Positions 1-5,376 of a DNA stretch of 5,376 nucleotides are shown in pieces. Every line of letters starts with the position of its first letter. Position 1 is the first letter of the stretch. Made by a program: the position numbers and the translations under genes. The notes under the pieces are model-generated. The model saw only the letters and a program-made list of their open reading frames with translations. It was not told the origin of the DNA and ran no database searches. The stretch spans positions 1 to 5,376 of the forward strand of contig JACMKW010000684.1 of the NCBI GenBank assembly GCA_014379885.1, given 5' to 3'. This DNA is from Rhizobacter sp. GTDB taxonomy: Bacteria > Pseudomonadota > Gammaproteobacteria > Burkholderiales > Burkholderiaceae.

Positions 1-690
1 GCCAACGACCACCGCGGCCACGGCGAAGAAGCGGCGCTGCGCAATGCCAAGGGCGACCTCGGGCCGCGCGGTTTCACCGGCCTGGTGACCGACATGCTGA
101 CGGTGAGCGAGTTCGTGAAGGCGCTGCACCCCGGCCTGCCCTTGATCTTGCTGGGCCACAGCATGGGCTCGTTTGCCACCCAGCTCTACTTGCTCGACCA
201 TGCGCATGGTCTGCACGCGGCGGCCTTGTCGGGCACCGCCGCGCTCGACCTGCTGTACGCCAAACGCGTCACGGCGTGGAAGCTGGAAGACAACAACGTG
301 TCTGTCAAGACACCGCGCACGCCCTTCGATTGGTTGAGCCGCGATGAAGCGCAGGTTGACGCCTACATTGCCGACCCGCTGTGCGGCTTCACGCTGACAC
401 CCGAATCGCGCAGCACCATGTCGGCGGCCTGCGAACGCATGGCGCAGCCGCAAGAGATCGAGCGCATGCCCAAGGAGCTGCCGCTCTACGTGCTGGTGGG
501 CGACGCCGACCCGATCAACCGCAAGCTGGAGCTGCTCTACCCGTTGATTGACCGCTACCGCGCGGCGGGCCTCACCGATGTGTCACTGCACATTTACGGC
601 GGTGCACGCCACGAGCTCTTCAACGAGACCAACCGCGCCGAGGTGACGGCGCATTTTGTGGCCTGGGTCGAGCGGGTGTTGTCAGTCTGA
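1..690 (+). CDS. Alpha/beta hydrolase, lysophospholipase / monoacylglycerol lipase-like (5' end missing)
   Basis: The frame is open from the first base, so the true start lies outside the window; 229 residues are visible, against roughly 270-320 for this family. Residues 3-8 (DHRGHG) match the conserved loop that precedes the nucleophile region in lysophospholipase-like hydrolases (serine aminopeptidase S33 / Hydrolase_4 group). The nucleophile elbow is GHSMG at residues 52-56, with Ser54 as the catalytic serine. GDADP at 167-171 supplies the likely acid Asp170, and GGARHE at 200-205 the catalytic His204, so the triad is complete and correctly ordered. Residues 113-130 (SRDEAQVDAYIADPLCGF) form a cap-region motif common in PldB/monoacylglycerol lipase-like proteins. 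The predicted role is hydrolysis of an ester of a lipid or other small substrate, probably in the cytoplasm; the visible part has no membrane segment. The gene converges on the protease gene, its TGA two bases from the opposing stop. The fold and catalytic class are secure; the substrate is not. Confidence 0.9.
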   Translation, partial: ANDHRGHGEEAALRNAKGDLGPRGFTGLVTDMLTVSEFVKALHPGLPLILLGHSMGSFATQLYLLDHAHGLHAAALSGTAALDLLYAKRVTAWKLEDNNVSVKTPRTPFDWLSRDEAQVDAYIADPLCGFTLTPESRSTMSAACERMAQPQEIERMPKELPLYVLVGDADPINRKLELLYPLIDRYRAAGLTDVSLHIYGGARHELFNETNRAEVTAHFVAWVERVLSV

Positions 691-701
691 AGTCAGTCTG
701 A
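681..701. repeat. Short tandem duplication at a convergent gene junction
   Basis: The ten bases GTCAGTCTGA occur at 681-690 and again at 692-701, separated by a single A. The first copy carries the hydrolase stop codon (688-690). The second carries the opposing stop (695-693, minus strand). The convergent genes are therefore separated by two bases inside a repeat, and no hairpin with a T-run is visible that could serve as a terminator for either side. Confidence 0.8.
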
Positions 702-1001
702 GGTGCCCGACGCCGGGCGATAGACCACCGCGTTGTCCACCGCATAAACGAAGCATCGCCCGCGCTTGAGCGCTTCGCACTCCTTCAAGGCGCGGTCGGA
801 CGGGCTGGCGGGGCCGCCCCAGGCCTGGCGCCACTCGCCGCCTTCGGAGATCACGAAGGCACGCGGCAACGGCCGTGTGAGAAAGAGGTTGTAGCGCTCG
901 CGCATGCGGTCGCTCGCATAGGGCAGCTTGCTCGCGTCGTTGAGGGCGTATTCCGCCTTGACCGCGGCTGTTACGGCAGCAGGTGTGCCGGCGGCTGCCA
1001 C
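693..1001 (-). CDS. Probable C-terminal domain of the serine protease, in a shifted frame
   Basis: This reading frame of about 102 codons (possible GTG start at 1001) follows the protease and overlaps its 3' end by 31 bases in another frame. Codon usage is strongly G/C at third positions to the stop at 695-693, so the frame looks truly coding. The product begins with an Ala/Thr/Val-rich linker, followed by a compact region containing ISEGGEWRQAWGG (51-63) and a terminal motif of two cysteines, Cys75 and Cys83, then YAVD and VVY. Similar cysteine-plus-YAVD tails are, as I recall, found at the end of some proteobacterial exported proteins, including proteases. There is no signal peptide, and the purine run GAGAG sits almost against the GTG, too close for a normal ribosome-binding site. 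I infer that this is the detached tail of the upstream protease, separated by loss of one base around 1010-1060. The alternative is a separate small gene, or a sequencing error. The frame stays open upstream to about 1088. Confidence 0.6.
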   Translation of the reverse strand: MAAAGTPAAVTAAVKAEYALNDASKLPYASDRMRERYNLFLTRPLPRAFVISEGGEWRQAWGGPASPSDRALKECEALKRGRCFVYAVDNAVVYRPASGTSD

Positions 1002-1729
1002 GCTCTCGCTGGGTGGGTTGACGAGGCCGAGGCAACCCCGGAGGCTGCCTTGGCCGGCGCCGACAAGCGCGCGTGGCGTTCGGGCAGCTCACGCACCCAG
1101 TCGGCCGGGATGGCGAAGTTCAGGTTCTGTGTGTCTGCGCCCACCGAGCCGATGGTGGTGAGCCCCATCAGCGTGCCGGCGGCATCGAACAGGCCACCAC
1201 CGCTGGAGCCGGCCGAGATGGCGGCTGAGGTTTGAATCAGGATCAGCTGGTCTTTGTCATTGCGGCGGAACGACGAGATCAGCCCGGCGCTCATCGTCAG
1301 CTCCAGCCCCTTGGGGTGGCCGATGGCATACACCTCCTGGCCCACCACCATGCGAGCGGCCTCGCCCAGCACCACGGCTGGTGCGTTGACGCCGGGCGCC
1401 TTGAGTTGGCACACGTCGCGCTGCACGTCCCACAGCGCAAGGCTCGCGTTGATCGTCTTCGTGCCTTGGCGCACGGCCACACGTTTGGCGCGGCGCAGCA
1501 CGTGGCAGTTGGTGACCAGGGCCTCTGGGCCCACGACCACCGCGCTGCCCTGGCCGAGTGGCAGGCCGTCCACATCGTAGGTGGTCACGCGCCACACGCT
1601 GGGCGAGACATTGGCGAACATCTCGGCCGCGGTGAGTGGTTTGGCGGCGGCAGCACCCTGGCTCATTCCCAGGGCCGACAGCAACGTGACGGCGATGCAG
1701 GTGGTGCGGATCATGGCGAGCGCGTTCAT
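971..1729 (-). CDS. Secreted trypsin-like serine protease (S1/HtrA-type catalytic domain)
   Basis: The 252-residue product begins with a Sec signal peptide: basic residue Arg8, a hydrophobic core to about residue 20, and a probable cleavage near the AAAA run at 26-29. It should act in the periplasm or outside the cell. The chymotrypsin-fold triad is visible: His76 in TNCHV (73-77), Asp105 in RDVCQLK, and Ser176 in GSSGG (174-178). AIGHP (135-139), ISAGSSGGGLFD (171-182) and NFAIP (204-208) are typical of trypsin_2/HtrA-like proteases. Cys75 and Cys108 are the only mature-region cysteines and could pair. No PDZ domain is present. The final 16 or so residues (STHPARAWQPPAHLLP) do not look like a natural end: the preceding Ala/Ser linker seems to continue in the -1 frame into the segment at 1001-693, which would give about 345 residues. 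The ATG at 1729 overlaps the TGA of the lipoprotein gene (ATGA), which supports this start and coupled translation. Protease class is firm; its target is unknown. Confidence 0.88.
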   Translation of the reverse strand: MNALAMIRTTCIAVTLLSALGMSQGAAAAKPLTAAEMFANVSPSVWRVTTYDVDGLPLGQGSAVVVGPEALVTNCHVLRRAKRVAVRQGTKTINASLALWDVQRDVCQLKAPGVNAPAVVLGEAARMVVGQEVYAIGHPKGLELTMSAGLISSFRRNDKDQLILIQTSAAISAGSSGGGLFDAAGTLMGLTTIGSVGADTQNLNFAIPADWVRELPERHARLSAPAKAASGVASASSTHPARAWQPPAHLLP

Positions 1730-2337
1730 CGACCGATCAGGTCTTTCAGTTCGTCAGTGGTGGCAGACGGTGCGAGTGTGGCGTCGCCCTTACCCGGGGC
1801 ACTGCTCACGCTGTCGGTGGACTTCGAGCGCGCCGCTTGCGCCGAGGCGATCGACTGGCAGGTGTTGCCAGCGATGTTGCGCCGCACGGCGGTGGGGTCG
1901 GGCTTGATGTCATCGGGGTTGGTGGCGTCGAGCAGGCGGGCGCTGCACCCGTTGTTGCTGGCCGCGCCAGCCAGCAGGTAGGTGCGGCCGCTGACCGGCT
2001 GGAACGACCAGCGTATCCAGCATGACTGGCGGCTTTGGTTCAAGGCCATGAAGCCCACCGTGGCCCATTGCCCGGCCGCGAGGTTGATCGAAACCGGGGG
2101 CTCGCCGGTGCGGGTGGCGGTGGCGGCAAGCTGCACGTTCCCGCAGGTGTCGTTGTCGCCATAGACCACCACGCCGTAGCCATCGACGCCGGTGAGCGTG
2201 GCCCGCATGGCGAGCTTGGCGACTGGCACGTTCACGGGCGACACGTAGCGAGGCACACGGGGTGGTGCGGCGCAGGCACCGAGCAGGCCCAGGGCGGCGG
2301 CCAGGGCGATGAATTTGAAGTAATTCAGAAATGGCAT
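1726..2337 (-). CDS. Predicted outer-membrane lipoprotein of unknown function
   Basis: I do not recognise the family. With the ATG at 2337 the product has 203 residues and a textbook lipoprotein signal: Lys8, a hydrophobic stretch at 9-19, and lipobox LGAC with Cys22 as the lipidated residue. Residue 23 is Ala rather than Asp, which favours outer-membrane sorting. A Pro-rich spacer is followed by an apparently beta-rich domain of about 130 residues, including DGYGVVVYGDNDTCGNV and GQWATVGFMALN, with four further cysteines in DTCGN, QSCWIRW, NNGCS and NTCQS, enough for two disulfides. The last 40 residues are Ser/Ala/Thr-rich and end in DELKDLIGR. The frame is open upstream to an ATG at 2463, but that would put 42 poorly conserved-looking residues before the signal peptide, so 2337 is preferred. 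No clear Shine-Dalgarno site precedes either start. Its stop overlaps the protease start, suggesting that the two envelope proteins are made together. Confidence 0.75.
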   Translation of the reverse strand: MPFLNYFKFIALAAALGLLGACAAPPRVPRYVSPVNVPVAKLAMRATLTGVDGYGVVVYGDNDTCGNVQLAATATRTGEPPVSINLAAGQWATVGFMALNQSRQSCWIRWSFQPVSGRTYLLAGAASNNGCSARLLDATNPDDIKPDPTAVRRNIAGNTCQSIASAQAARSKSTDSVSSAPGKGDATLAPSATTDELKDLIGR

Positions 2338-2484
2338 GGCCGCGCGAGGGAAGCAGGGAGCAGGTGACATGGGTTGCACGTGAGTGGCCATCAACATGCG
2401 AAGCGTATCGAAGAACCGGCCCTCAGCAAAGCTCGGCGCGGGGGGGCAGCGCGTGATTTCCACACATGGACAGGCGGTTTGTGC
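2338..2484. other. Gap between livF and the lipoprotein gene, no convincing signal
   Basis: This 147-bp stretch is the only real intergenic space in the leftward block. It contains a run of seven G at 2440-2446 flanked by GCGC on both sides, but no hairpin followed by a T-run that would end the liv transcript. It has no strong -35/-10 pair for the downstream genes. Read-through from livF, or a weak promoter here, are both possible. Confidence 0.5.
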
Positions 2485-3179
<695 letters not shown>

Positions 3180-3183
<4 letters not shown>

Positions 3184-3947
3184 GCGAAAGCCTCACCGAG
3201 GTAGGCGCTCAACACCTCTGGGTGATTGCGAATCGCATCCGGCGCGTCACTGGCGATCACACGGCCGTCGACCATCACCGTCACACGGTCAGCCACGCGA
3301 AACACCGCGTCCATGTCGTGCTCAACCAGCAGCACTGCGTGCGTCGGCTTGAGCGCTTGCAGCAAGCTGAGCATGCGTTCGGTCTCTTCGGCGCCCATGC
3401 CGGCCAGTGGTTCGTCGAGCAACAGCACCCGGGCGCGTGTGGCCAGGCACATCGCCACTTCGAGCTGGCGCTTCTGGCCGTGGCTGAGCGTGCCGGCGAG
3501 TTGCTGTGCGACGTCGCTCAGGCCCACCGTGTGCAGCACTTCATGGGCAATGGCCAGGCTGCGCTCGCAGCGCGCGGCTGGCTCCCACACCCGCCAGGGC
3601 CGCTGCAAGGCGGCCTGCGCACTGAGGCGGCAGTTCTCCAGCACGCTGAACTCAGCGAAGAGTGTGCTGCGCTGATAGCTGCGCGCCATGCCGGCACGGG
3701 CGCGGCGTGGCTGCGGCCAGTGGGTGACGTCTTGCATGACCTCGTTCACGCTGAGTTGCACACTGCCTGCATCGCACGGCAACTCGCCCGACAGCAGGTT
3801 CACGAGCGTCGATTTGCCCGCACCGTTGGTGCCGATCACCGCATGCACTTCACCCACATGCAGGCTCAGCGACACCGCGTTGACGGCCACGAGCCCGCCG
3901 AAGTGGCGCGTGAGTTGTGTGGCCTGCAGCACTGGCGTGTCAGCCAT
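3180..3947 (-). CDS. livG: Branched-chain amino acid-type ABC transporter, ATP-binding protein LivG
   Basis: The 255-residue product matches LivG length. It pairs with LivF in the cytoplasm to energise uptake through LivH/LivM. Walker A is GTNGAGKST (39-47, Lys45). The Q-loop is Gln92 in SYQRSTLF. The signature is LSHGQKRQLE (154-163), the usual LivG form with His in place of the first Gly of LSGG. Walker B is VLLLDEP (174-180, Glu179), followed by LAGMG. The H-loop is LLVEHDMDAVF (206-216, His210), a LivG diagnostic. The C-terminal part (VMVDGRVIASDAP and an AYLG motif at 248-251) is also typical. The start overlaps the livM 3' end by eight bases and has GGTGG about seven bases upstream. Its stop overlaps the livF start. 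This tight packing supports one operon transcript. No key residue is missing. Confidence 0.95.
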
Positions 3948-4905
3948 GGGTTCGCCACCATGAACGCACGCCCATCAGCCCACGCGGCAGGGCTGCCACC
4001 AGCACGATGATGCTCACGCCCAGGCTCAGTTGCCAGTGCGCGGCCAGCGGCCCCACCAGGCCTTCGGTGGCGAAAAATTCCTTGAGCAGCGTGAAGGCCA
4101 CAGCACCGAGCACGGCGCCGCGCAAATGCCCAAGCCCACCGAGAATCAGCATCAACAGCACCGCACCCGATTCGTGCCACGACAACAGCTCGGGGTTCAC
4201 CACACCGTCTTTCACCGCCAGCAGGCAACCGGCGGCACCGGCCAGTGCACCAGCGATCACAAACGCCGCGAGCTTGTAGGACTGGGTGGCGAAACCCGAT
4301 GCACGCATGCGCTGCTCGTTCACGCGAATGCCGGCGAGTGCATGGCCGAAGCGTGACTTCAACAACAGCGCCAGCAGCGCGTAGGTTGCCACCAGCGCGG
4401 CCCACACGAGCGTGTGCAGTTGGCGGGCGTCTTGCGGGTCGAGCAGCGTGATGCCGCTCACGGCCAATACCGGCCGCGCGTAGAGATAAAGGCCATCGCT
4501 GCCACCGGCCAGCTTGGTGTCGTGGAACACGAAGTACGCCATTTGCGCAAACGCGAGCGTGACCATGATGAAGTACACACCTTGCGTGCGCAGGCTCAGC
4601 AAGCCCACGACAAGTGCATACCCCGCAGCAGCCCCCATCGACGCCGGCAGCAGCCAGGCCAGCGACACCGTGCCTTCCGGCGAGGCCAACACCGTCACAT
4701 ACGCACCGATACCCAGAAACGCCGCATGCCCCAGGCTCACCAGGCCGGTGGTGCCCACCAGCAATTGCAGACTCAGTGCGAACACGGCGTAGACCATGAT
4801 CTTGGCGACCAGGCCTTGCAGATAAGGTGACAGCCACATTGGCAGGCACAGCAAGAGCAGTGCAGCCGCAACCGGCGCCAGCCACGAAAAACGTGATGCC
4901 GTCAT
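3940..4905 (-). CDS. livM: Branched-chain amino acid-type ABC transporter, permease LivM
   Basis: Starting at the ATG at 4905, this is a 321-residue inner-membrane permease, the usual LivM size, with about eight to ten hydrophobic segments (for example 8-25, 32-50, 85-104, 165-182, 212-230, 247-258 and 293-306). Family motifs include GLVSLGHAAFLGIGAY (54-69), the cytoplasmic ATPase-contact loop HALAGIRVNEQRMRASGF (188-205), GGSDGL (134-139) and GGLGHLRGAVLGA (256-268). It forms the translocation channel with LivH. The frame is open upstream to 5040, but those 45 codons (Arg/Gly/Pro-rich) read through the palindromic insert and are unlike a LivM N-terminus. Only the 4905 start has a suitable site, AGAAGAG at 4918-4912, six bases away. 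The start overlaps the TGA of the 47-codon frame by ATGA. The stop lies inside the livG start region, an eight-base overlap. Confidence 0.94.
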   Translation of the reverse strand: MTASRFSWLAPVAAALLLLCLPMWLSPYLQGLVAKIMVYAVFALSLQLLVGTTGLVSLGHAAFLGIGAYVTVLASPEGTVSLAWLLPASMGAAAGYALVVGLLSLRTQGVYFIMVTLAFAQMAYFVFHDTKLAGGSDGLYLYARPVLAVSGITLLDPQDARQLHTLVWAALVATYALLALLLKSRFGHALAGIRVNEQRMRASGFATQSYKLAAFVIAGALAGAAGCLLAVKDGVVNPELLSWHESGAVLLMLILGGLGHLRGAVLGAVAFTLLKEFFATEGLVGPLAAHWQLSLGVSIIVLVAALPRGLMGVRSWWRTHG

Positions 4906-5045
4906 GCGTGGCTCTTCTGCATCAGCCCTTGGGGTCGCCACACCAGCAGGTGGAATGACAGCCCCGCGGCCACGGCGTACCGCGGCCGATCCCCCGAGGG
5001 GATGTGGGCCGGCTTGGGAGCGGCCCGGCGCTCGGCCCACGCCAT
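4902..5045 (-). CDS. 47-codon overlapping ORF between livH and livM, ending in a duplicated LivH tail
   Basis: This short frame is easily missed. Its ATG at 5045 overlaps the livH stop (TGATG), and GGAGG at 5058-5054 lies eight bases upstream. Its TGA at 4904-4902 overlaps the livM start (ATGA). The predicted 47-residue product has an Arg/Ala/Pro-rich first half (AERRAAPKPAHIPSGD, residues 4-19) that reads across a palindrome. A hydrophobic second half ends LLVWRPQGLMQKSHA. Nine of those residues, LVWRPQGLM, are identical to the LivH C-terminus, encoded by the perfect 30-bp repeat. Seen: the frame, the overlaps and the ribosome-binding site. Inferred: either a real coupling mini-gene that keeps ribosomes moving from livH into livM across an insertion, or a fossil of the original livH end that is only incidentally open. 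No homologous family is recognised and a stable protein is doubtful. Confidence 0.4.
   Translation of the reverse strand: MAWAERRAAPKPAHIPSGDRPRYAVAAGLSFHLLVWRPQGLMQKSHA
4912..4918 (-). promoter_or_regulatory. Ribosome-binding site of livM
   Basis: AGAAGAG reads on the minus strand six bases before the ATG at 4905. It decides in favour of this start over the longer open frame beginning near 5040. It lies inside the last codons of the 47-codon frame, so livM initiation would be coupled to translation of that frame. Confidence 0.6.
4919..4948 (-). repeat. 30-bp direct repeat, livM-proximal copy (displaced livH 3' end)
   Basis: These 30 bases are identical to 5059-5088, 140 bp away in the same orientation. 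On the minus strand they encode LVWRPQGLM in the frame of the 47-codon ORF. The bases after it in transcription order encode QKSHA and a TGA overlapping the livM ATG, which is the kind of junction seen elsewhere in this operon. This copy may therefore mark the ancestral livH end. Confidence 0.9.
4983..5011. repeat. GC-rich imperfect palindrome (possible REP-like extragenic element)
   Basis: CGGCC (4983-4987) pairs with GGCCG (5007-5011), and ATCCCC (4989-4994) pairs with GGGGAT (4998-5003). A CGA triplet forms the loop and one side has a small bulge (G versus GTG). The stem would form in RNA from either strand. No T-run follows, so it is not a classic terminator. CCGCGGCC also occurs twice beside it (4964-4971 and 4980-4987). 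Its place inside a duplicated gene end suggests a mobile or dispersed palindromic element, but only one copy lies in this window. Confidence 0.6.
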
Positions 5046-5376
5046 CAATGTGTCCTCCGCATCAGCCCTTGGGGTCGCCACACCAGCACCACCGCCATCA
5101 GCAAGTACACGCCCACGCCGCTGTACTCGGCAAAGAACACCTTGCCGAAGGTATCCACCAAGCCCACCAGCAGCGAAGCGATGAGCGCCCCGGTGATGGA
5201 GCCGATGCCACCGATCACCACCACCCCGAAGCAGATGATGAGCACGCTGCCACCCATGCCCGGGTACACCGACGACATCGGCGCGGCGATCATGCCGGCC
5301 AGTGCCGCCAGCGCCACGCCGGCCGCGAACACACCGCGGTACAGCAGCTTGATGTTGATGCCGAGACCTCGCACCA
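5045..5376 (-). CDS. livH: Branched-chain amino acid-type ABC transporter, permease LivH (5' end missing)
   Basis: Only the last 110 or so codons are inside the window; the frame runs off the right edge and a full LivH is about 290-310 residues. The visible part starts with VRGLGIN, the LivH cytoplasmic loop after the conserved ATPase-contact region. Hydrophobic segments follow, with the family motif FGVVVIGGIGSITGALIAS and then LLVGLVDTFGK. The protein ends VLVWRPQGLMRRTH. It is an inner-membrane permease that pairs with LivM. Its stop overlaps the start of the 47-codon frame (TGATG). Oddly, the nine codons for LVWRPQGLM recur 140 bp downstream followed by QKSHA, so the present RRTH ending may be a replacement for, or a variant of, the original. 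The substrate-binding protein gene is not visible and may lie further upstream or elsewhere. Confidence 0.92.
   Translation of the reverse strand, partial: VRGLGINIKLLYRGVFAAGVALAALAGMIAAPMSSVYPGMGGSVLIICFGVVVIGGIGSITGALIASLLVGLVDTFGKVFFAEYSGVGVYLLMAVVLVWRPQGLMRRTH
5054..5058 (-). promoter_or_regulatory. Strong Shine-Dalgarno site before the 47-codon ORF
   Basis: GGAGG on the minus strand lies eight bases before the ATG at 5045. It is the most canonical ribosome-binding site in the window and sits within the livH codons for Arg-Arg. It is the main reason to treat the short frame as possibly translated. Confidence 0.55.
5059..5088 (-). repeat. 30-bp direct repeat, copy within the livH 3' end
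   Basis: This is the partner of 4919-4948, with 30 of 30 bases identical. Here it encodes LVWRPQGLM in the livH frame. The 18 bases on the livM side of each copy agree at only 10 positions but encode similar residues (RRTH against QKSHA), so the flanks are diverged while the core is identical. Confidence 0.9.

Noticed and set aside
1232..1981. A 249-codon plus-strand frame opposite the protease and the lipoprotein.
   Set aside because: It is His/Ala/Arg-rich and low in motif content, and the opposite strand has a full catalytic triad and a lipobox. It is a GC-driven shadow.
2402..2429. A possible promoter on the minus strand (TTGCTG, 16-base spacer, TACGCT) before the lipoprotein gene.
   Set aside because: The -10 box matches the consensus at only three of six bases, which is not enough in GC-rich DNA to annotate a promoter.
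2436..2452. GCGC, a G-run and GCGC in the livF-lipoprotein gap as a terminator or phase-variable tract.
   Set aside because: The stem is four base pairs with no T-run, and seven G is short for slipped-strand switching. Under the preferred start the tract is not in coding sequence.
2338..2463. A longer lipoprotein starting at 2463.
   Set aside because: It would bury the signal peptide 42 residues inside the protein and include the seven-G tract. The lipobox position requires the short form.
4906..5040. A longer LivM beginning at a GTG near 5040.
   Set aside because: The extra 45 residues are Arg/Gly/Pro-rich and read across the palindromic insert. LivM begins shortly before its first membrane segment, and only the 4905 start has a suitable ribosome-binding site.

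Overview
The window is GC-rich and coding-dense, with G/C strongly preferred at third codon positions. Overlapping ATGA-type junctions and the family make-up (a LivHMGF-type transporter, a PldB-like hydrolase) point to a Burkholderiales-type betaproteobacterium, possibly of the Rubrivivax/Leptothrix/Ideonella kind. That placement is an inference from composition and style; there is no marker gene here.

Layout. Positions 1-690 (+) hold the 3' three quarters of an alpha/beta-hydrolase gene that converges, with only two bases between stop codons, on a long leftward block. Read in transcription order (right to left), that block is: livH (3' end only, 5376-5045), a 47-codon overlapping reading frame (5045-4902) built on a duplicated livH tail, livM (4905-3940), livG (3947-3180), livF (3183-2485), a 147-bp gap, a predicted lipoprotein (2337-1726), and a secreted trypsin-like serine protease (1729-971). 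The apparent C-terminal domain of the protease continues in another frame (1001-693).

How the genes work together. livH, livM, livG and livF encode the two permeases and two ATPases of a branched-chain amino acid type (HAAT) ABC importer. Their junctions overlap by 4-8 bases, so they are probably translationally coupled. The periplasmic binding protein that would define the substrate is not in the window. The lipoprotein and the protease share an ATGA overlap and both carry export signals, so they look like a two-gene envelope unit; a functional link to the transporter is not shown.

The two places that repay attention are the livH-livM junction and the end of the protease gene. At the junction, a perfect 30-bp repeat of the livH 3' end brackets about 110 bp that include a GC-rich palindrome, and a short frame with its own GGAGG ribosome-binding site links the two genes. 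In the protease gene, a -1 frame change separates the catalytic domain from a cysteine-containing C-terminal domain. I found no RNA genes, CRISPR array, insertion sequence or phage gene, and nothing that amounts to a clearly new system.
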